Assembly: GCF_900176565.1 (NCBI RefSeq)
Contig: NZ_FXEH01000002.1
Span: 1 to 60,635, forward strand
Length of the DNA: 60,635 bases
Origin: Thalassobacillus devorans
GTDB taxonomy: Bacteria; Bacillota; Bacilli; Bacillales; Halobacillaceae
Reading direction: 5' to 3'
The stretch's first letter is position 1, and the number at the start of each line of letters is the position of its first letter. Below the pieces are notes generated by a model. The model made no database searches and had not been told where the DNA came from. It saw only the letters and a list, made by a program, of their open reading frames with translations. Shown here in pieces: positions 1-9,866 of the stretch. The position numbers and the translations under genes are program-made.

Positions 1-122
1 AGATGAGATTTCCCATCACTTCGAGTGAGTAAGATCCCTCAGAGACGATGAGGTAGATAGGTCCGAGGTGGAAGCGTGGTGACACGTGGAGCTGACGGAT
101 ACTAATCGATCGAGGACTTAAC
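1..122 (+). rRNA. rrl: 23S rRNA, 3' end (partial)
   Basis: Only the 3' tail is present. The final stretch, with GAGCTGACGGATACTAATCG and then GATCGAGGACTTAAC, is the conserved end of Bacillus-type 23S rRNA. The gene enters from the left edge, so the window starts inside an rrn operon. About 80 nt of spacer without a tRNA follows before 5S. The exact 3' end is placed by similarity and may be off by a few bases. Confidence 0.95.
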
Positions 123-201
123 TAACATAATTCGTGAATGACGTCAGTCGTTGAATGTTGCTTATCTAGTTTTGAGGGTTCACCTCAATTAAATAGTCAA
201 G

Positions 202-316
202 GTCTAGTGGCGATAGCGGAGAGGTCACACCTGTTCCCATGCCGAACACAGCAGTTAAGCTCTCCAGCGCCGATGGTAGTCGGGTTTATCCCCGTGAGAG
301 TAGGACGCCGCTAGGC
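202..316 (+). rRNA. rrf: 5S rRNA
   Basis: About 115 nt, the usual bacterial length. It carries the diagnostic segments GTGGCGATAGCGGAGAGGTC, the loop with CCCATGCCGAACAC, and GAGAGTAGGACGCCGC near the 3' end, whose end pairs with the 5' end (TCTAGTGGCG against CGCCGCTAGG). It is the last gene of the 16S-23S-5S operon and is followed at once by a strong intrinsic terminator. Ends are set by the terminal stem and may shift by one or two bases. Confidence 0.96.
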
Positions 317-324
317 AATTGAAA

Positions 325-358
325 AACCCGGAAGTTTTCCAAAGCTTCCGGGTTTTTT
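325..358 (+). terminator. rrn operon terminator
   Basis: A perfect 10-bp stem, AACCCGGAAG (325-334) with CTTCCGGGTT (345-354), is followed by a T run. It sits 8 nt after 5S and ends the rRNA transcript before the mgtC-type gene. Confidence 0.93.
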
Positions 359-378
359 GGTTTCTTTTTAAAAAACAG

Positions 379-414
379 GTATAGAGTGCTATACTGTTCA
401 TACTTATATATAAT
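379..414 (+). promoter_or_regulatory. Possible promoter with palindromic operator before the MgtC-type gene
   Basis: A TATAAT hexamer lies at 409-414, 30 nt before the start codon. No good -35 hexamer lies 16-18 nt upstream. The place is taken by the dyad GTATAG-AGTG-CTATAC (379-394), which could be a repressor or activator site. There is no room for an M-box Mg2+ riboswitch between the rrn terminator and this point. Confidence 0.35.
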
Positions 415-443
415 CAGCATATATGTAGTTGTTGGAGGTGAGG

Positions 444-1142
444 ATGATGGAAGTAATCCCTTTTTTGGATGATGATTTTAATACTTATTTCATCCGACTG
501 CTTATCGCTCTTCTTTTATCTGGCTTGATAGGTTTTGAGCGGGAATTAAAAAACCATTCTGCGGGTTTTCGAACACATATACTGGTCGGGGTCGGAGCTT
601 GTCTGATGATGCTTTTATCTTTATATGGTTTTGAGACATTTATGGAGTCATCAGATAATATCAGATTTGATCCAGCAAGGATACCTTCATATGTAATCAG
701 CGGAATCGGTTTCCTGGGAGCAGGCACGATAATTGTCAATGGTATGACTATCAAAGGACTGACCACTGCTGCTTCGATCTGGACGGTGGCAGCGATCGGT
801 TTGGTGATCGGTGCCGGGATGTATGACGCTGCTATTTTTACCACCATTATAGTACTGTTAAGTCTTGTAGTCTTGAATCAAATTGAAGAAAAAGTAATGG
901 CAGGAAGAGGAAGAAATTTTGTTCGGTTGTTAGTAGAAAAAGAAGTCAACATGGGAGAAGTGGTAGAGACTTTTGATCAATTCGGTCTAAATGTAAAAAG
1001 ATTATCTATTGAAAATGAACGAACAGGAGAACGGACGCTTTTTATAGAAATAGAGAGAGGACAAAAGTTTGACCAAACGGTTTTATTTGATTGTCTTTCT
1101 AAAATTGAACATGTCAAATTGGTATACGAACGAAAAGCATGA
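444..1142 (+). CDS. MgtC/SapB family membrane protein
   Basis: A 232-aa membrane protein of the MgtC/SapB family. The N-terminal ~145 residues are hydrophobic, with about five membrane segments. The family signature is visible: GLIGFERE, then AGFRTHILVGVGA, and the later glycine-rich GIGFLGAGTI and TAASIWTVAAIGL. The C-terminal ~80 residues are soluble and resemble the ACT-like domain of long MgtC-type proteins. Some family members affect survival at low Mg2+ or modulate the F-type ATPase, but the role in Gram-positive bacteria is not settled. ATG 444 was chosen over an upstream TTG at 429 because GGAGG (434-438) sits 5 nt before it; ATG 447 is also possible. It is a single-gene unit closed by its own hairpin, inserted between 5S and ctsR, where B. 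subtilis has no such gene as far as I recall. Confidence 0.85.
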   Translation: MMEVIPFLDDDFNTYFIRLLIALLLSGLIGFERELKNHSAGFRTHILVGVGACLMMLLSLYGFETFMESSDNIRFDPARIPSYVISGIGFLGAGTIIVNGMTIKGLTTAASIWTVAAIGLVIGAGMYDAAIFTTIIVLLSLVVLNQIEEKVMAGRGRNFVRLLVEKEVNMGEVVETFDQFGLNVKRLSIENERTGERTLFIEIERGQKFDQTVLFDCLSKIEHVKLVYERKA

Positions 1143-1153
1143 AACCACACCTA

Positions 1154-1187
1154 AGCTGTACTGCATCTTTGTAGTACGGCTTTTTTC
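1154..1187 (+). terminator. Terminator after the MgtC-type gene
   Basis: A 9-bp stem, AGCTGTACT (1154-1162) with AGTACGGCT (1173-1181) and one G-U pair, is followed by TTTTTT. Confidence 0.85.
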
Positions 1188-1271
1188 TACATAATCTCTT
1201 ATAAATCATGGTTTTAAAAACATGCGAATTAGGGGAACATGAATGGTATGAAAAAATTATAAACTTTTTAG

Positions 1272-1299
1272 TTGCATCCAGAAAAAATTTAAGTATAAT
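1272..1299 (+). promoter_or_regulatory. Sigma-A promoter of the ctsR operon
   Basis: TTGCAT (1272-1277), a 16-nt spacer and TATAAT (1294-1299). Transcription would start near 1306, exactly where the CtsR operator lies, so repressor binding would block the start site. A weak sigma-B-like pair (GTTTTA 1211, GGGGAA 1232) upstream is not convincing. Confidence 0.82.
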
Positions 1300-1307
1300 A
1301 AAATTAA

Positions 1308-1330
1308 AGTCAAAGATAGTCAAAGTCAAA
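1308..1330 (+). promoter_or_regulatory. CtsR operator (heptad repeat)
   Basis: Two AGTCAAA heptads (1308-1314 and 1318-1324), separated by 3 nt, match the CtsR box (A/G-GTCAAA-N3-A/G-GTCAAA). A third GTCAAA follows directly at 1325-1330. The operator covers the predicted transcription start and ends 4 nt before the SD, implying autoregulation of the operon by heat-labile CtsR. Confidence 0.9.
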
Positions 1331-1345
1331 AGAGGAGGGGGGAAG

Positions 1346-1813
1346 ATGCGGAATATATCCGACATCATTGAAGCTTATTTAAAACAAATACTTGATTCTA
1401 ACCGTCAAGATGCAATCGAAATAAAGCGAAGCGAAATAGCAGAGCGCTTTCAATGTGTTCCCTCTCAAATTAATTATGTGATTAAGACTAGATTCACTGT
1501 GGAAAAAGGCTATATAGTAGAAAGTAAACGGGGTGGCGGGGGTTATATCCGCATTATACGTGTCAAACACCAGGATGATACGAAACTTTTAGATGAAATC
1601 TTAAATAACATCCAGGACAAAGTGACACAGACAGCCGCCATTGATATTATTGAACGACTTTTAGACGAAGAAATCATTACAGAGCGGGAAGCCAAACTGA
1701 TGGTTAGTGTTATGACCCGCCAAGTACTGACCTTTCAACTTCCATTACGAGATGAAGTTAGAGCAAGGATTTTAACAGCAATGTTAACAACCCTTAGATA
1801 TAAGATGTCATGA
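1346..1813 (+). CDS. ctsR: Transcriptional repressor CtsR
   Basis: 155-aa repressor of class III heat-shock genes (clpC, clpP, clpE families). The N-terminal winged helix-turn-helix ends in the wing R62-GGGG-Y. The tetraglycine loop is the known intrinsic thermosensor, and Arg62 is the known McsB phosphorylation site in B. subtilis. The C-terminal half is the helical dimerisation domain. The reading frame stays open upstream to 1208, but ATG 1346 follows the SD AGGAGGGGGG and gives the family length. First gene of ctsR-mcsA-mcsB-clpC, and it controls itself through the operator just upstream. Confidence 0.96.
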   Translation: MRNISDIIEAYLKQILDSNRQDAIEIKRSEIAERFQCVPSQINYVIKTRFTVEKGYIVESKRGGGGYIRIIRVKHQDDTKLLDEILNNIQDKVTQTAAIDIIERLLDEEIITEREAKLMVSVMTRQVLTFQLPLRDEVRARILTAMLTTLRYKMS

Positions 1814-1834
1814 GGAGAAAGGGGAGAAGTTGAG

Positions 1835-2377
1835 ATGGAGTGCCAAGAATGTCATCAACGTCCGGCAACTGTGCATTTGACCAAGGTAATCAATGGTGAC
1901 AAAACAGAAATTCATGTGTGTGAACAATGCGCCAAAGAAAAAGGCTATGGCGAAACTTCCTTTTCATTGAATGACTTGCTATCAGGCTTATTCAACTTTG
2001 ATCATGCCACCTCGATTAGCAGCGGCACAGCGCCAGCTTCCACGCAACTTGCCAAGCAGGTGCAATGTCCGAAATGCGGTCTTACGTATAAGGAATTTGC
2101 CAGAATTGGCAAATTTGGATGTGCAGAATGCTACAAGACGTTTGATGAGAAGCTCAATCCGATTTTTCGACGCGTGCATAGCGGGAATACCCAGCATAAT
2201 GGGAAAATTCCAAAACGTGCAGGTGGTAACCTTCACCTTAGAAAAGAAATAGAACAGAAAAAACATGAGTTACATCAATTGATTGATAGAGAAGAATTTG
2301 AAGAAGCAGCTAAAGTACGCGATCAAATTCGTAAGCTGGAGAAACAGCTGGATGATGAGCAAGGAGGAGATGTCTGA
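1835..2377 (+). CDS. mcsA: Protein-arginine kinase activator McsA
   Basis: 180 aa, the family length. McsA is the zinc-binding activator of the arginine kinase McsB and helps release CtsR under heat or thiol stress. Two zinc-ribbon modules are visible: CQEC with CEQC near the N-terminus, and CPKC with CAEC around residues 85-110. The C-terminus (about 135-175) is a UvrB/UvrC-type coiled-coil motif ([18 protein letters not shown]). The ATG follows GGGGAGAAG. The stop codon overlaps the mcsB start in TGATG, indicating translational coupling with its partner. Confidence 0.95.
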   Translation: MECQECHQRPATVHLTKVINGDKTEIHVCEQCAKEKGYGETSFSLNDLLSGLFNFDHATSISSGTAPASTQLAKQVQCPKCGLTYKEFARIGKFGCAECYKTFDEKLNPIFRRVHSGNTQHNGKIPKRAGGNLHLRKEIEQKKHELHQLIDREEFEEAAKVRDQIRKLEKQLDDEQGGDV

Positions 2378-3444
2378 TGTCTCTTCAGAATTTCATGAAT
2401 GAAGCGATTAGTCCATGGATGAAAGAAGAAGGTCCTGACAGCGATATTGTACTCAGCAGCCGTATTCGGCTGGCCAGGAACTTCGCGCAGGTAACTTTTC
2501 CTATCATTGCAAAAGAAGAAGAGCTCAAACCGATTCTTGATTTTTTTAATCAAGAATATGCTCATCAGTCATTTAAAGACTATAGAAACCTGGAATTAGT
2601 AGAAATGAGCAGGCTGAAGCCGATAGAAAAAAGAGTGCTGGTTGAAAAGCATTTGATCAGCCCTCATCTTGCTGAACATTCGGACCATTCGGCCGCATTG
2701 ATTTCAGAGAATGAGCAAATATCGGTCATGATCAATGAAGAAGATCATCTTCGTATCCAGTTATATTATCCTGGCTTTCAATTAGAACAGGCTTTACAAC
2801 GTGCCTCGGAGCTGGATGATTGGCTGGAGGAGAAAATAAATTATGCCTTTGATGAGAAGCGAGGGTATTTAACAGCTTGTCCCACAAACGTCGGTACAGG
2901 GATGCGGGCTTCTGTCATGATGCATTTGCCGGCACTCGCCATGACGCAGCAGGTAAACCGGATGATTCCAGCTATTAACCAGTTAGGGCTGGTGGTAAGA
3001 GGCATCTATGGAGAAGGAAGCGAAGCGTTAGGCAACATCTTTCAAATCTCCAACCAGATCACGCTTGGAAAGTCAGAAGAAGATATTGTAGAAGATTTGC
3101 AAAGCGTGGTCAGACAGCTGGTTGACCAGGAAAGGAAAGCACGCGAAACGCTGATGCAGCGTTCCGGCATCCAATTGGAAGATCGTGTGTTCCGTTCTTA
3201 CGGGGTTTTGAAAAATAGTCGGATCATCGAGTCTAAAGAAGCTGCCAAATGCTTATCGGATGTCCGGCTGGGAATTGATTTAGGTTTTATTAAAAATGTA
3301 TCCCAAAATATTTTGAACGAGCTGATGATTTTGACGCAGCCGGGGTTTTTACAACAATACGCTCAGGAAACATTGACGCCAGATCAGCGGGATATACGAA
3401 GAGCGTCGCTGATACGTGAGCGACTACAATTAGAAAAAAAGTAA
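2377..3444 (+). CDS. mcsB: Protein-arginine kinase McsB
   Basis: 355 aa, related to the phosphagen kinase (ATP:guanido phosphotransferase) fold. It phosphorylates arginine residues on CtsR and on damaged proteins, marking the latter for ClpCP. The ATP-binding SSRIRLARN motif is at residues 27-35, and the conserved [18 protein letters not shown] segment of the kinase core is present. It overlaps mcsA by one base and precedes clpC by 24 nt, so the kinase, its activator, its target repressor and the unfoldase are made together. Confidence 0.95.
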   Translation: MSLQNFMNEAISPWMKEEGPDSDIVLSSRIRLARNFAQVTFPIIAKEEELKPILDFFNQEYAHQSFKDYRNLELVEMSRLKPIEKRVLVEKHLISPHLAEHSDHSAALISENEQISVMINEEDHLRIQLYYPGFQLEQALQRASELDDWLEEKINYAFDEKRGYLTACPTNVGTGMRASVMMHLPALAMTQQVNRMIPAINQLGLVVRGIYGEGSEALGNIFQISNQITLGKSEEDIVEDLQSVVRQLVDQERKARETLMQRSGIQLEDRVFRSYGVLKNSRIIESKEAAKCLSDVRLGIDLGFIKNVSQNILNELMILTQPGFLQQYAQETLTPDQRDIRRASLIRERLQLEKK

Positions 3445-3468
3445 CACTACTTTAAGGAGGTTATGTCC

Positions 3469-5907
3469 ATGATGTTTGGGCGATTTACAGAAAGAGCACA
3501 AAAAGTGTTGGCACTGGCACAAGAAGAAGCAGTACGACTAGGGCATAATAATATTGGTACAGAGCATATTCTGCTTGGTTTAGTACGTGAAGGCGAAGGA
3601 ATTGCAGCTAAAGCTCTCACTGCTTTAGGTCTGGAAGCGGAAAAGATCCAGGGAGAAGTGGAACAACTGATTGGAAGGGGAGAGAAAGTTTCTCAAACCA
3701 TTCATTATACACCGCGAGCTAAAAAAGTAATTGAACTATCCATGGATGAAGCTCGAAAGCTTGGCCATTCTTATGTAGGCACAGAGCACATTCTGCTGGG
3801 GTTGATCCGTGAAGGTGAAGGAGTTGCGGCGCGCGTATTGAACAACTTAGGAGTGAGCCTGAACAAAGCGCGTCAGCAAGTTTTACAGCTATTGGGGAAT
3901 AACGAATCTTCAAACGGTCAGAATCGTCGTGGAGGTTCCAGCCAGGCAGCCAATGCCAACACCCCCACATTAGATTCCCTGGCACGTGATTTGACCGCAA
4001 TTGCTAAGGAAGGAAATATTGATCCGGTCATTGGCCGTGGTAAAGAGATCGAGCGGGTTATTCAAGTACTCAGCCGACGCACTAAAAACAACCCTGTTTT
4101 GATTGGTGAGCCTGGGGTAGGTAAAACCGCTATCGCAGAAGGCCTGGCACAGCAGATCATTAGTAATGAAGTGCCAGAGATTCTCCGTGATAAACGTGTC
4201 ATGACCCTTGATATGGGTACGGTCGTTGCGGGGACGAAATACCGTGGTGAATTTGAAGATCGCTTGAAAAAAGTAATGGAAGAAATCCGTCAGGCTAATA
4301 ATATCATCTTATTCATCGATGAATTGCATACCCTGATCGGAGCGGGTGGTGCAGAAGGTGCGATTGATGCCTCAAATATCCTGAAGCCATCACTAGCCCG
4401 TGGTGAACTGCAATGTATCGGTGCTACTACAATCGATGAATACCGTAAATATATCGAGAAGGATGCAGCGCTTGAACGCCGTTTCCAGCCGATCCAAGTC
4501 GATGAGCCGACAACAGATGAATCGGTTCAAATTTTACAAGGGCTGCGCGATCGTTATGAAGCTCACCACCGTGTAACGATTACGGACGAAGCGATTGAAT
4601 CTGCAGTAAAACTATCTGACCGTTATATTACGGACCGGTTCCTGCCGGATAAAGCAATTGACCTGATCGATGAAGCAGCATCGAAAGTTCGTCTGCAGTC
4701 TTATACTGCTCCGCCAAACTTGAAAGAATTGGAACAGAAGCTGGAAGAAGTACGCAAAGAAAAAGATGCTGCCGTACAAGGCCAGGAATTCGAAAAAGCA
4801 GCTTCACTACGCGATAGTGAACAACGTCTTCGTGATGAGCTGGAGCAGACTAAAAATGAGTGGAAAGAAAAGCAAGGGCAGGAAAGTTCCGAAGTATCTA
4901 CCGAAGATATCGCAGCAGTCGTTTCTACTTGGACGGGAGTGCCGGTATCTAAACTTGCTAAAGATGAAAGCGAACGTCTGTTGAATATGGAGGACACCCT
5001 TCACAAGCGTGTCATTGGCCAGGATGAAGCGGTGAAGTCCATTTCTAAAGCGATCCGTCGTGCCCGTGCCGGACTTAAAGATCCAAAACGTCCGATTGGT
5101 TCCTTTATCTTCTTAGGACCGACTGGTGTAGGTAAGACAGAGCTTGCCCGCGCGCTTGCTGAAACAATGTTCGGCGATGAGGATGCCATGATTCGCATCG
5201 ATATGTCCGAATATATGGAAAAACACAGCACTTCTCGTTTGGTAGGTTCACCACCAGGATATGTCGGTCATGAAGAAGGCGGTCAGCTTACTGAGAAAGT
5301 CCGTCGTAAGCCATATTCCGTTGTCCTGTTGGATGAGATAGAAAAAGCTCACCCGGAAGTATTCAATATCTTGCTCCAGGTGCTGGAGGATGGACGGTTG
5401 ACTGATTCAAAAGGTCGCGTCGTCGACTTCCGTAATACCGTGCTGATCATGACCTCCAACGTAGGGGCTCAAGAGTTGAAACGGAATAAATTCGTAGGTT
5501 TCAGCCTGGGTGATGACAACCAGGATCATTCCGATATGAGATCGAAAGTGTTGGGTGAACTGAAAAAGGCATTCCGCCCAGAGTTCCTGAACCGGATCGA
5601 TGAAACCATCGTGTTCCATTCTCTAGAAAGAAAACACATGACTGATATTGTCACGCTTATGGCTGAGGAGTTACGTAAGCGCCTGAAGGAACAGGAGATC
5701 GACTTCACCTTATCTCAGAAAGCCATCGAGAAAATCGCAAGCGAAGGTTTCGATCCCGAGTATGGGGCAAGACCGTTGCGTCGTTCCATTCAGAAAAACG
5801 TGGAGGACCTGCTTTCTGAAGAGCTCTTGAAAGAAAACATTGAAAAAGGGCAAAAAGTAGATATTGATATCAATGACCAAGAGGAATTTGTTGTACACGC
5901 CAAATAA
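3469..5907 (+). CDS. clpC: ATP-dependent Clp protease ATP-binding subunit ClpC
   Basis: 812-aa AAA+ unfoldase that feeds substrates to ClpP. Order of domains: double Clp N-repeat (1-150), AAA domain 1 with Walker A GEPGVGKT (213-220), a middle coiled coil with a UVR motif (about 410-470) used for adaptors such as MecA and McsB, AAA domain 2 with Walker A GPTGVGKT (550-557), and the small C-terminal ClpB-D2 domain. An ATG at 3463 is only 2 nt from AAGGAGG (3454-3460); ATG 3469 or 3472 has proper spacing and gives the usual start [11 protein letters not shown]. Last gene of the CtsR operon, followed by a strong terminator. Confidence 0.97.
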   Translation: MMFGRFTERAQKVLALAQEEAVRLGHNNIGTEHILLGLVREGEGIAAKALTALGLEAEKIQGEVEQLIGRGEKVSQTIHYTPRAKKVIELSMDEARKLGHSYVGTEHILLGLIREGEGVAARVLNNLGVSLNKARQQVLQLLGNNESSNGQNRRGGSSQAANANTPTLDSLARDLTAIAKEGNIDPVIGRGKEIERVIQVLSRRTKNNPVLIGEPGVGKTAIAEGLAQQIISNEVPEILRDKRVMTLDMGTVVAGTKYRGEFEDRLKKVMEEIRQANNIILFIDELHTLIGAGGAEGAIDASNILKPSLARGELQCIGATTIDEYRKYIEKDAALERRFQPIQVDEPTTDESVQILQGLRDRYEAHHRVTITDEAIESAVKLSDRYITDRFLPDKAIDLIDEAASKVRLQSYTAPPNLKELEQKLEEVRKEKDAAVQGQEFEKAASLRDSEQRLRDELEQTKNEWKEKQGQESSEVSTEDIAAVVSTWTGVPVSKLAKDESERLLNMEDTLHKRVIGQDEAVKSISKAIRRARAGLKDPKRPIGSFIFLGPTGVGKTELARALAETMFGDEDAMIRIDMSEYMEKHSTSRLVGSPPGYVGHEEGGQLTEKVRRKPYSVVLLDEIEKAHPEVFNILLQVLEDGRLTDSKGRVVDFRNTVLIMTSNVGAQELKRNKFVGFSLGDDNQDHSDMRSKVLGELKKAFRPEFLNRIDETIVFHSLERKHMTDIVTLMAEELRKRLKEQEIDFTLSQKAIEKIASEGFDPEYGARPLRRSIQKNVEDLLSEELLKENIEKGQKVDIDINDQEEFVVHAK

Positions 5908-5919
5908 TGGAATATTAGA

Positions 5920-5950
5920 AATCGGAAGGTTTTTGCCTTCCGATTTTTTT
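5920..5950 (+). terminator. Terminator of the ctsR-clpC operon
   Basis: A perfect 10-bp stem, AATCGGAAGG (5920-5929) with CCTTCCGATT (5936-5945), runs into T7. It separates clpC from radA, which therefore needs its own promoter or readthrough. Confidence 0.92.
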
Positions 5951-6025
5951 CTGTTTTCGCTATGCTTTCAGTAGGGAGTCTTTCTGGTTTCGAAGTTTTA
6001 TTATAGGAGAAAAATAAATAAATCT

Positions 6026-6054
6026 TGCAACCTTTCCATCATTCTTATCGTATA
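6026..6054 (+). promoter_or_regulatory. ECF-sigma-like (SigM-type) promoter before radA-disA
   Basis: TGCAAC (6026-6031), followed by CTTT, a 17-nt spacer and CGTATA (6049-6054). This fits the ECF pattern of an AAC -35 core with a T-rich start to the spacer and a CGT -10. In B. subtilis radA-disA is in the SigM regulon. No acceptable sigma-A pair with 16-18 nt spacing was seen here. Confidence 0.55.
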
Positions 6055-6083
6055 TAAAATAACAGAAGTAAGGGGAGATCAGC

Positions 6084-7457
6084 TTGGCAAAAAAGAAAAG
6101 CAAATTTGTTTGCCAGGAATGCGGCTATGAATCGGCAAAGTGGATGGGCAAATGCCCGGCCTGTCATCAGTGGAACACCTTAGTAGAAGAAGTAGTTTCC
6201 AAGGACCCTGCCCGCCATGTTTTCCAGGCAGACAACAGTGCTTCTAAGAAACCTGAGAAAATAACGGCTATCCATTCGGAAAAGGAGCCGCGTATAACGA
6301 CGAAGATGCCGGAGCTTAACCGGGTGCTCGGCGGCGGGATTGTGCCGGGTTCTTTGGTTTTAATTGGGGGGGATCCGGGAATTGGTAAGTCAACTTTGTT
6401 ATTGCAAGTATCTTCACAGCTGGCAGACAAAGGAATGCCAGTTTTATATATATCCGGAGAGGAATCAGCCAGACAGACAAAATTACGGGCTGATCGGCTA
6501 TCGATAAATTCGGAAGAACTTTATGTCCTTCCCGAGACCAACTTAGCGGAAGTAGTCAACCAGATTGAATCTATTAACCCGAAGTTTGTCGTCATCGACT
6601 CGATTCAGACCATTTACCGGGAAGAGGTGACCTCTGCGCCGGGCAGTGTTTCACAAGTGCGGGAATGTACGAGTGAACTGATGCGAGTCGCGAAAAGTAA
6701 AGGGATTCCGATTTTCATTGTCGGTCATGTGACCAAAGAAGGATCAATTGCAGGTCCTCGGCTGTTGGAGCACATGGTAGATGCCGTTTTGTATTTTGAA
6801 GGGGAACAACATCATACCTTCCGCATTCTGCGAGGAGTAAAGAACCGTTTTGGCAGCACCAATGAGATGGGTATTTTTGAAATGAAAGAAAAGGGACTGG
6901 AAGAAGTGGATAACCCTTCTGAAATCTTTCTGGAAGAACGTTCTCAGGGAGCGGCTGGTTCTACGATCGTAGCCTCCATGGAAGGGACACGGCCGGTACT
7001 GGTAGAGATTCAGGCGCTTATATCTCCCACTACCTTTGGAAACCCTAGACGCATGGCAACCGGACTGGACCATAACCGTGTGCCATTGTTAATGGCCGTC
7101 CTGGAGAAACGTGTCGGTCTTCTTTTACAGAATCAGGATGCTTATTTGAAAGTTGCCGGTGGAGTGAAATTGGATGAACCGGCTATCGATCTGGCAGTTG
7201 CCATCAGCATTGCTTCGAGTTTCAGGAACCAGGCATCCAAGGCGGATGATGTTGTAGTAGGAGAAGTAGGACTAACTGGTGAAATAAGACGTGTTGCACG
7301 GATAGAACAACGTGTCCAGGAAGCAGCCAAGCTTGGTTTTAAGCGAGTCATTATTCCGCAGAAAAACCTTGACGGCTGGACACCCCCTGACAATATTGAG
7401 GTGGTCGGGGTCAATACAGTACAGGAAGCATTAAGCATAACGTTAGGAGAGAGATAA
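6084..7457 (+). CDS. radA: DNA repair protein RadA
   Basis: 457 aa. RadA is a RecA-family branch-migration helicase that helps process recombination intermediates. Visible parts: N-terminal zinc finger (C10, C13, C24, C27), Walker [10 protein letters not shown] (96-104), the RadA-specific KNRFG motif (253-257), and a C-terminal Lon-like domain. Start is TTG at 6084, after AGGGGAGAT with suitable spacing and followed by the usual [13 protein letters not shown]. Its stop codon directly abuts the disA ATG, and in B. subtilis RadA limits DisA activity, so the coupling is functional. Confidence 0.95.
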   Translation: MAKKKSKFVCQECGYESAKWMGKCPACHQWNTLVEEVVSKDPARHVFQADNSASKKPEKITAIHSEKEPRITTKMPELNRVLGGGIVPGSLVLIGGDPGIGKSTLLLQVSSQLADKGMPVLYISGEESARQTKLRADRLSINSEELYVLPETNLAEVVNQIESINPKFVVIDSIQTIYREEVTSAPGSVSQVRECTSELMRVAKSKGIPIFIVGHVTKEGSIAGPRLLEHMVDAVLYFEGEQHHTFRILRGVKNRFGSTNEMGIFEMKEKGLEEVDNPSEIFLEERSQGAAGSTIVASMEGTRPVLVEIQALISPTTFGNPRRMATGLDHNRVPLLMAVLEKRVGLLLQNQDAYLKVAGGVKLDEPAIDLAVAISIASSFRNQASKADDVVVGEVGLTGEIRRVARIEQRVQEAAKLGFKRVIIPQKNLDGWTPPDNIEVVGVNTVQEALSITLGER

Positions 7458-8531
7458 ATGGAATGGCATGAAATGAAAGAGTCCGTCATCGGCGATATTT
7501 TACAATTTGTCGCCCCTGGGACTCCAGTCCGTGAAGGCATCGACAACGTGCTGCGTGCGAAAACCGGCGGACTGATTGTGGTAGGGTATGATGAAAAGAT
7601 GCATCATATCGTAGATGGAGGCTTTCATATCCAGTCTGTTTTCACCCCTGCCCATCTGTATGAATTAGCCAAGATGGACGGAGCTATCATTTTAGATGAT
7701 CGAGGTGAATATATTTTATACGCTAACGCCCAACTCATCCCGGATTCGACTATCACATCGACAGAGACCGGGATGCGCCACCGGACGGCAGAGCGTGTCG
7801 CCAAACAAACCGGACATTTAGTAATTGCCATTTCTCAGCGGAGGAATGTCATCACCCTTTATAAGGGAAGTCTCCGCTATTCGCTGAAAGATATAGGAGT
7901 CATTTTGACGAAAGCGAATCAGGCGATCCAAACGTTGGAAAAGTATAAAAAGGTGTTGGATCAGGGGATTACAAACCTTGGGGCATTAGAATTTGAAGAG
8001 ATGGTCACTTTTTCAGAAGTGATCCAGGTGATTCACAGAATTGAAATGGTCCTTCGTATCAAAACAGAAATTTTGAATTACGCAAACGAGCTCGGCACCG
8101 AAGGCAGGCTGGTCCAAATGCAGTTGACCGAGCTGGTATCGAATATTGAAGAAGAAGCTACCCTTCTACTGAAAGATTACAGTAAGAACGATGACTATGA
8201 ACCTTCTTACCTGTTAAAAAAGATGCAGGAGGCTACCGACTCTGAATTGATGTCTGGAGAGAAGATTCTTAAATTACTGGGTTATTCCCCTAATCAGAAA
8301 ATGCAGGATTCTATTGAACCGAGAGGGTATCGTATCCTGAGAAAAATTCCACGTCTACCACCTTTGATCATCGAACATCTGATTAATCGTTTCGGTACCC
8401 TTAATCATATCGTCATGGCTTCTACGAAAGAACTGGTTAAAGTCGATGGTATTGGGGATGTACGGGCAAATAAAATCAAAGATGGGCTGGATAGGGTCCA
8501 GGAACAGTTATTTGTAGATAGACATATTTAA
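7458..8531 (+). CDS. disA: Diadenylate cyclase DisA (DNA integrity scanning protein)
   Basis: 357-aa enzyme that condenses two ATP into c-di-AMP and pauses at branched DNA, linking genome integrity to sporulation. The N-terminal DAC domain has both catalytic motifs, DGA (74-76) and RHR (107-109). A helical linker (about 150-290) leads to a C-terminal RuvA-like helix-hairpin-helix domain for DNA binding ([13 protein letters not shown], then [12 protein letters not shown]). Start ATG 7458 lies immediately after the radA stop, with AGGAGAG in the radA end as SD. The length matches the family. Confidence 0.96.
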   Translation: MEWHEMKESVIGDILQFVAPGTPVREGIDNVLRAKTGGLIVVGYDEKMHHIVDGGFHIQSVFTPAHLYELAKMDGAIILDDRGEYILYANAQLIPDSTITSTETGMRHRTAERVAKQTGHLVIAISQRRNVITLYKGSLRYSLKDIGVILTKANQAIQTLEKYKKVLDQGITNLGALEFEEMVTFSEVIQVIHRIEMVLRIKTEILNYANELGTEGRLVQMQLTELVSNIEEEATLLLKDYSKNDDYEPSYLLKKMQEATDSELMSGEKILKLLGYSPNQKMQDSIEPRGYRILRKIPRLPPLIIEHLINRFGTLNHIVMASTKELVKVDGIGDVRANKIKDGLDRVQEQLFVDRHI

Positions 8532-8534
8532 AAA

Positions 8535-8563
8535 TTGACAACTTTATTTCAATATGGTAAAAT
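8535..8563 (+). promoter_or_regulatory. Sigma-A promoter before yacL
   Basis: TTGACA (8535-8540), a 17-nt spacer and TAAAAT (8558-8563), just after the disA stop. It leaves a ~115-nt AT-rich leader before yacL in which no clear structure was seen. Confidence 0.78.
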
Positions 8564-8685
8564 TTTATGTTAAAAAATTGACTATATTTGTAAATTGTGC
8601 TACCTTTGAAAATATATATAACTTACTGCTTTTATGGTTATAGCAACGCTATTTTGGTCATACTGTTGGCTAGGAGGTGAACATA

Positions 8686-9780
8686 GTGCTTAAAAGAATT
8701 GTGCAATTATTTATTATTATTGCGGGTGCTACATTAGGTTATTTGTATATCCCTGATTTGATGAAGCTTTTCACTGACCAGGGCTGGTTACAATCTTCTT
8801 ATGTCGGCGCTATTTTGGGAGCACTTATCTTATTTTTATTAACATTTTGGCTGGTCGATTCGATTGTAAATTTACTGAGGTGGTTTGAGGATACCCTTGT
8901 AAAAGCCCCTTTAGCTGATTTGCTGCTTGGAAGCTTCGGTCTGATAATCGGACTGGTGATTGCATTTTTAATTAATATGATCATCCAGGATATTCAGATT
9001 CAAGTCGTCAGCCAGGTCGTCCCTATTTTCCTGACCTTTTTCTTAGGATATTTCGGATTCCAGGTAGGTTTTAAACGTAAAGATGAAATACTAGCGTTAT
9101 TTGGTAATAGTACAATAAAAGACAAAAAACAACCGGAAGAAGAAAATACTGCCCAGGTTACAGCAGAACTTCCTAAGCCGAAGATTCTGGATACGAGTGT
9201 CATCATCGATGGCCGGATAGCGGATATCTGTCAGACTAATTTTCTTGAGGGAACCATTGTCATTCCGCAATTTGTGCTGGAAGAACTGCAGCATATTGCC
9301 GATTCCTCTGATGGTTTGAAGCGTAATCGCGGTCGACGCGGGCTGGATATACTGAATAGACTTCAGAAAGATCTTCCGGTCAACGTGGAGATCTATGAGG
9401 GAGATTTTGAAGAGATCCAGGAAGTGGACAGTAAATTGGTCAAGCTCGCTAAAGTAATGGATGGTGTAGTTGTCACGAATGATTTCAATTTGAATAAAGT
9501 TTGTGAGTTTCAGAATGTAGCGGTGCTGAATATCAATGATCTTGCTAATGCTGTGAAACCGGTTGTTCTGCCAGGTGAAGAAATGAAAATCCAGGTGATC
9601 AAAGATGGTAAAGAGCAGAACCAGGGGGTTGCCTACCTGGATGATGGTACAATGATTGTTGTGGAAGAAGGAAAGAATTACATTGGTGAAACCATCGATG
9701 TCATTGTCACGAGTGTGTTGCAGACATCTGCGGGCCGGATGATTTTCGCTAAACCGAAACCACTTGAAAAAGCCTTATAA
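8686..9780 (+). CDS. yacL: PIN/TRAM domain membrane protein YacL
   Basis: 364 aa. Four hydrophobic segments in the first ~125 residues anchor it in the membrane. A PIN-type nuclease domain follows, with its first acidic residue in [11 protein letters not shown] (Asp169) and others in NDFNLNKV, and a C-terminal TRAM domain (about 295-355) of the RNA-binding type. The family is conserved beside disA and ispD in Bacillaceae, but its substrate is not established. GTG 8686 was chosen because AGGAGG (8672-8677) is 8 nt upstream and the protein then begins MLKRIVQ as in relatives; an in-frame GTG at 8677 overlaps the SD. Confidence 0.88.
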   Translation: MLKRIVQLFIIIAGATLGYLYIPDLMKLFTDQGWLQSSYVGAILGALILFLLTFWLVDSIVNLLRWFEDTLVKAPLADLLLGSFGLIIGLVIAFLINMIIQDIQIQVVSQVVPIFLTFFLGYFGFQVGFKRKDEILALFGNSTIKDKKQPEEENTAQVTAELPKPKILDTSVIIDGRIADICQTNFLEGTIVIPQFVLEELQHIADSSDGLKRNRGRRGLDILNRLQKDLPVNVEIYEGDFEEIQEVDSKLVKLAKVMDGVVVTNDFNLNKVCEFQNVAVLNINDLANAVKPVVLPGEEMKIQVIKDGKEQNQGVAYLDDGTMIVVEEGKNYIGETIDVIVTSVLQTSAGRMIFAKPKPLEKAL

Positions 9781-9806
9781 AAAGGGTATAAACAAATAAG
9801 GAAAAG

Positions 9807-9845
9807 CAAAAGTGATAACAGGTGATGTTATCGCTTTTGTTGTTT
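9807..9845 (+). terminator. Possible weak terminator or attenuator between yacL and ispDF
   Basis: A 14-bp stem with one G-U pair (9807-9820 with 9826-9839, loop GGTGA) is followed by TTGTTT. The stem is long but AT-rich and the T tract is broken, so termination may be partial. Confidence 0.5.
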
Positions 9846-9866
9846 ACAAACGGTTAGGATGGATGC

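Noticed and set aside
123-201. tRNA gene in the 23S-5S spacer
   Set aside because: No cloverleaf, T-loop GTTCRA or CCA end is present.
359-443. M-box Mg2+ riboswitch before the MgtC-type gene
   Set aside because: Only ~85 nt lie between the rrn terminator and the start codon, too little for an M-box, and no M-box motifs are visible.
1211-1237. Sigma-B promoter before ctsR (GTTTTA...GGGGAA)
   Set aside because: The -10 matches GGGTAT poorly; known in B. subtilis but not supported by this sequence.
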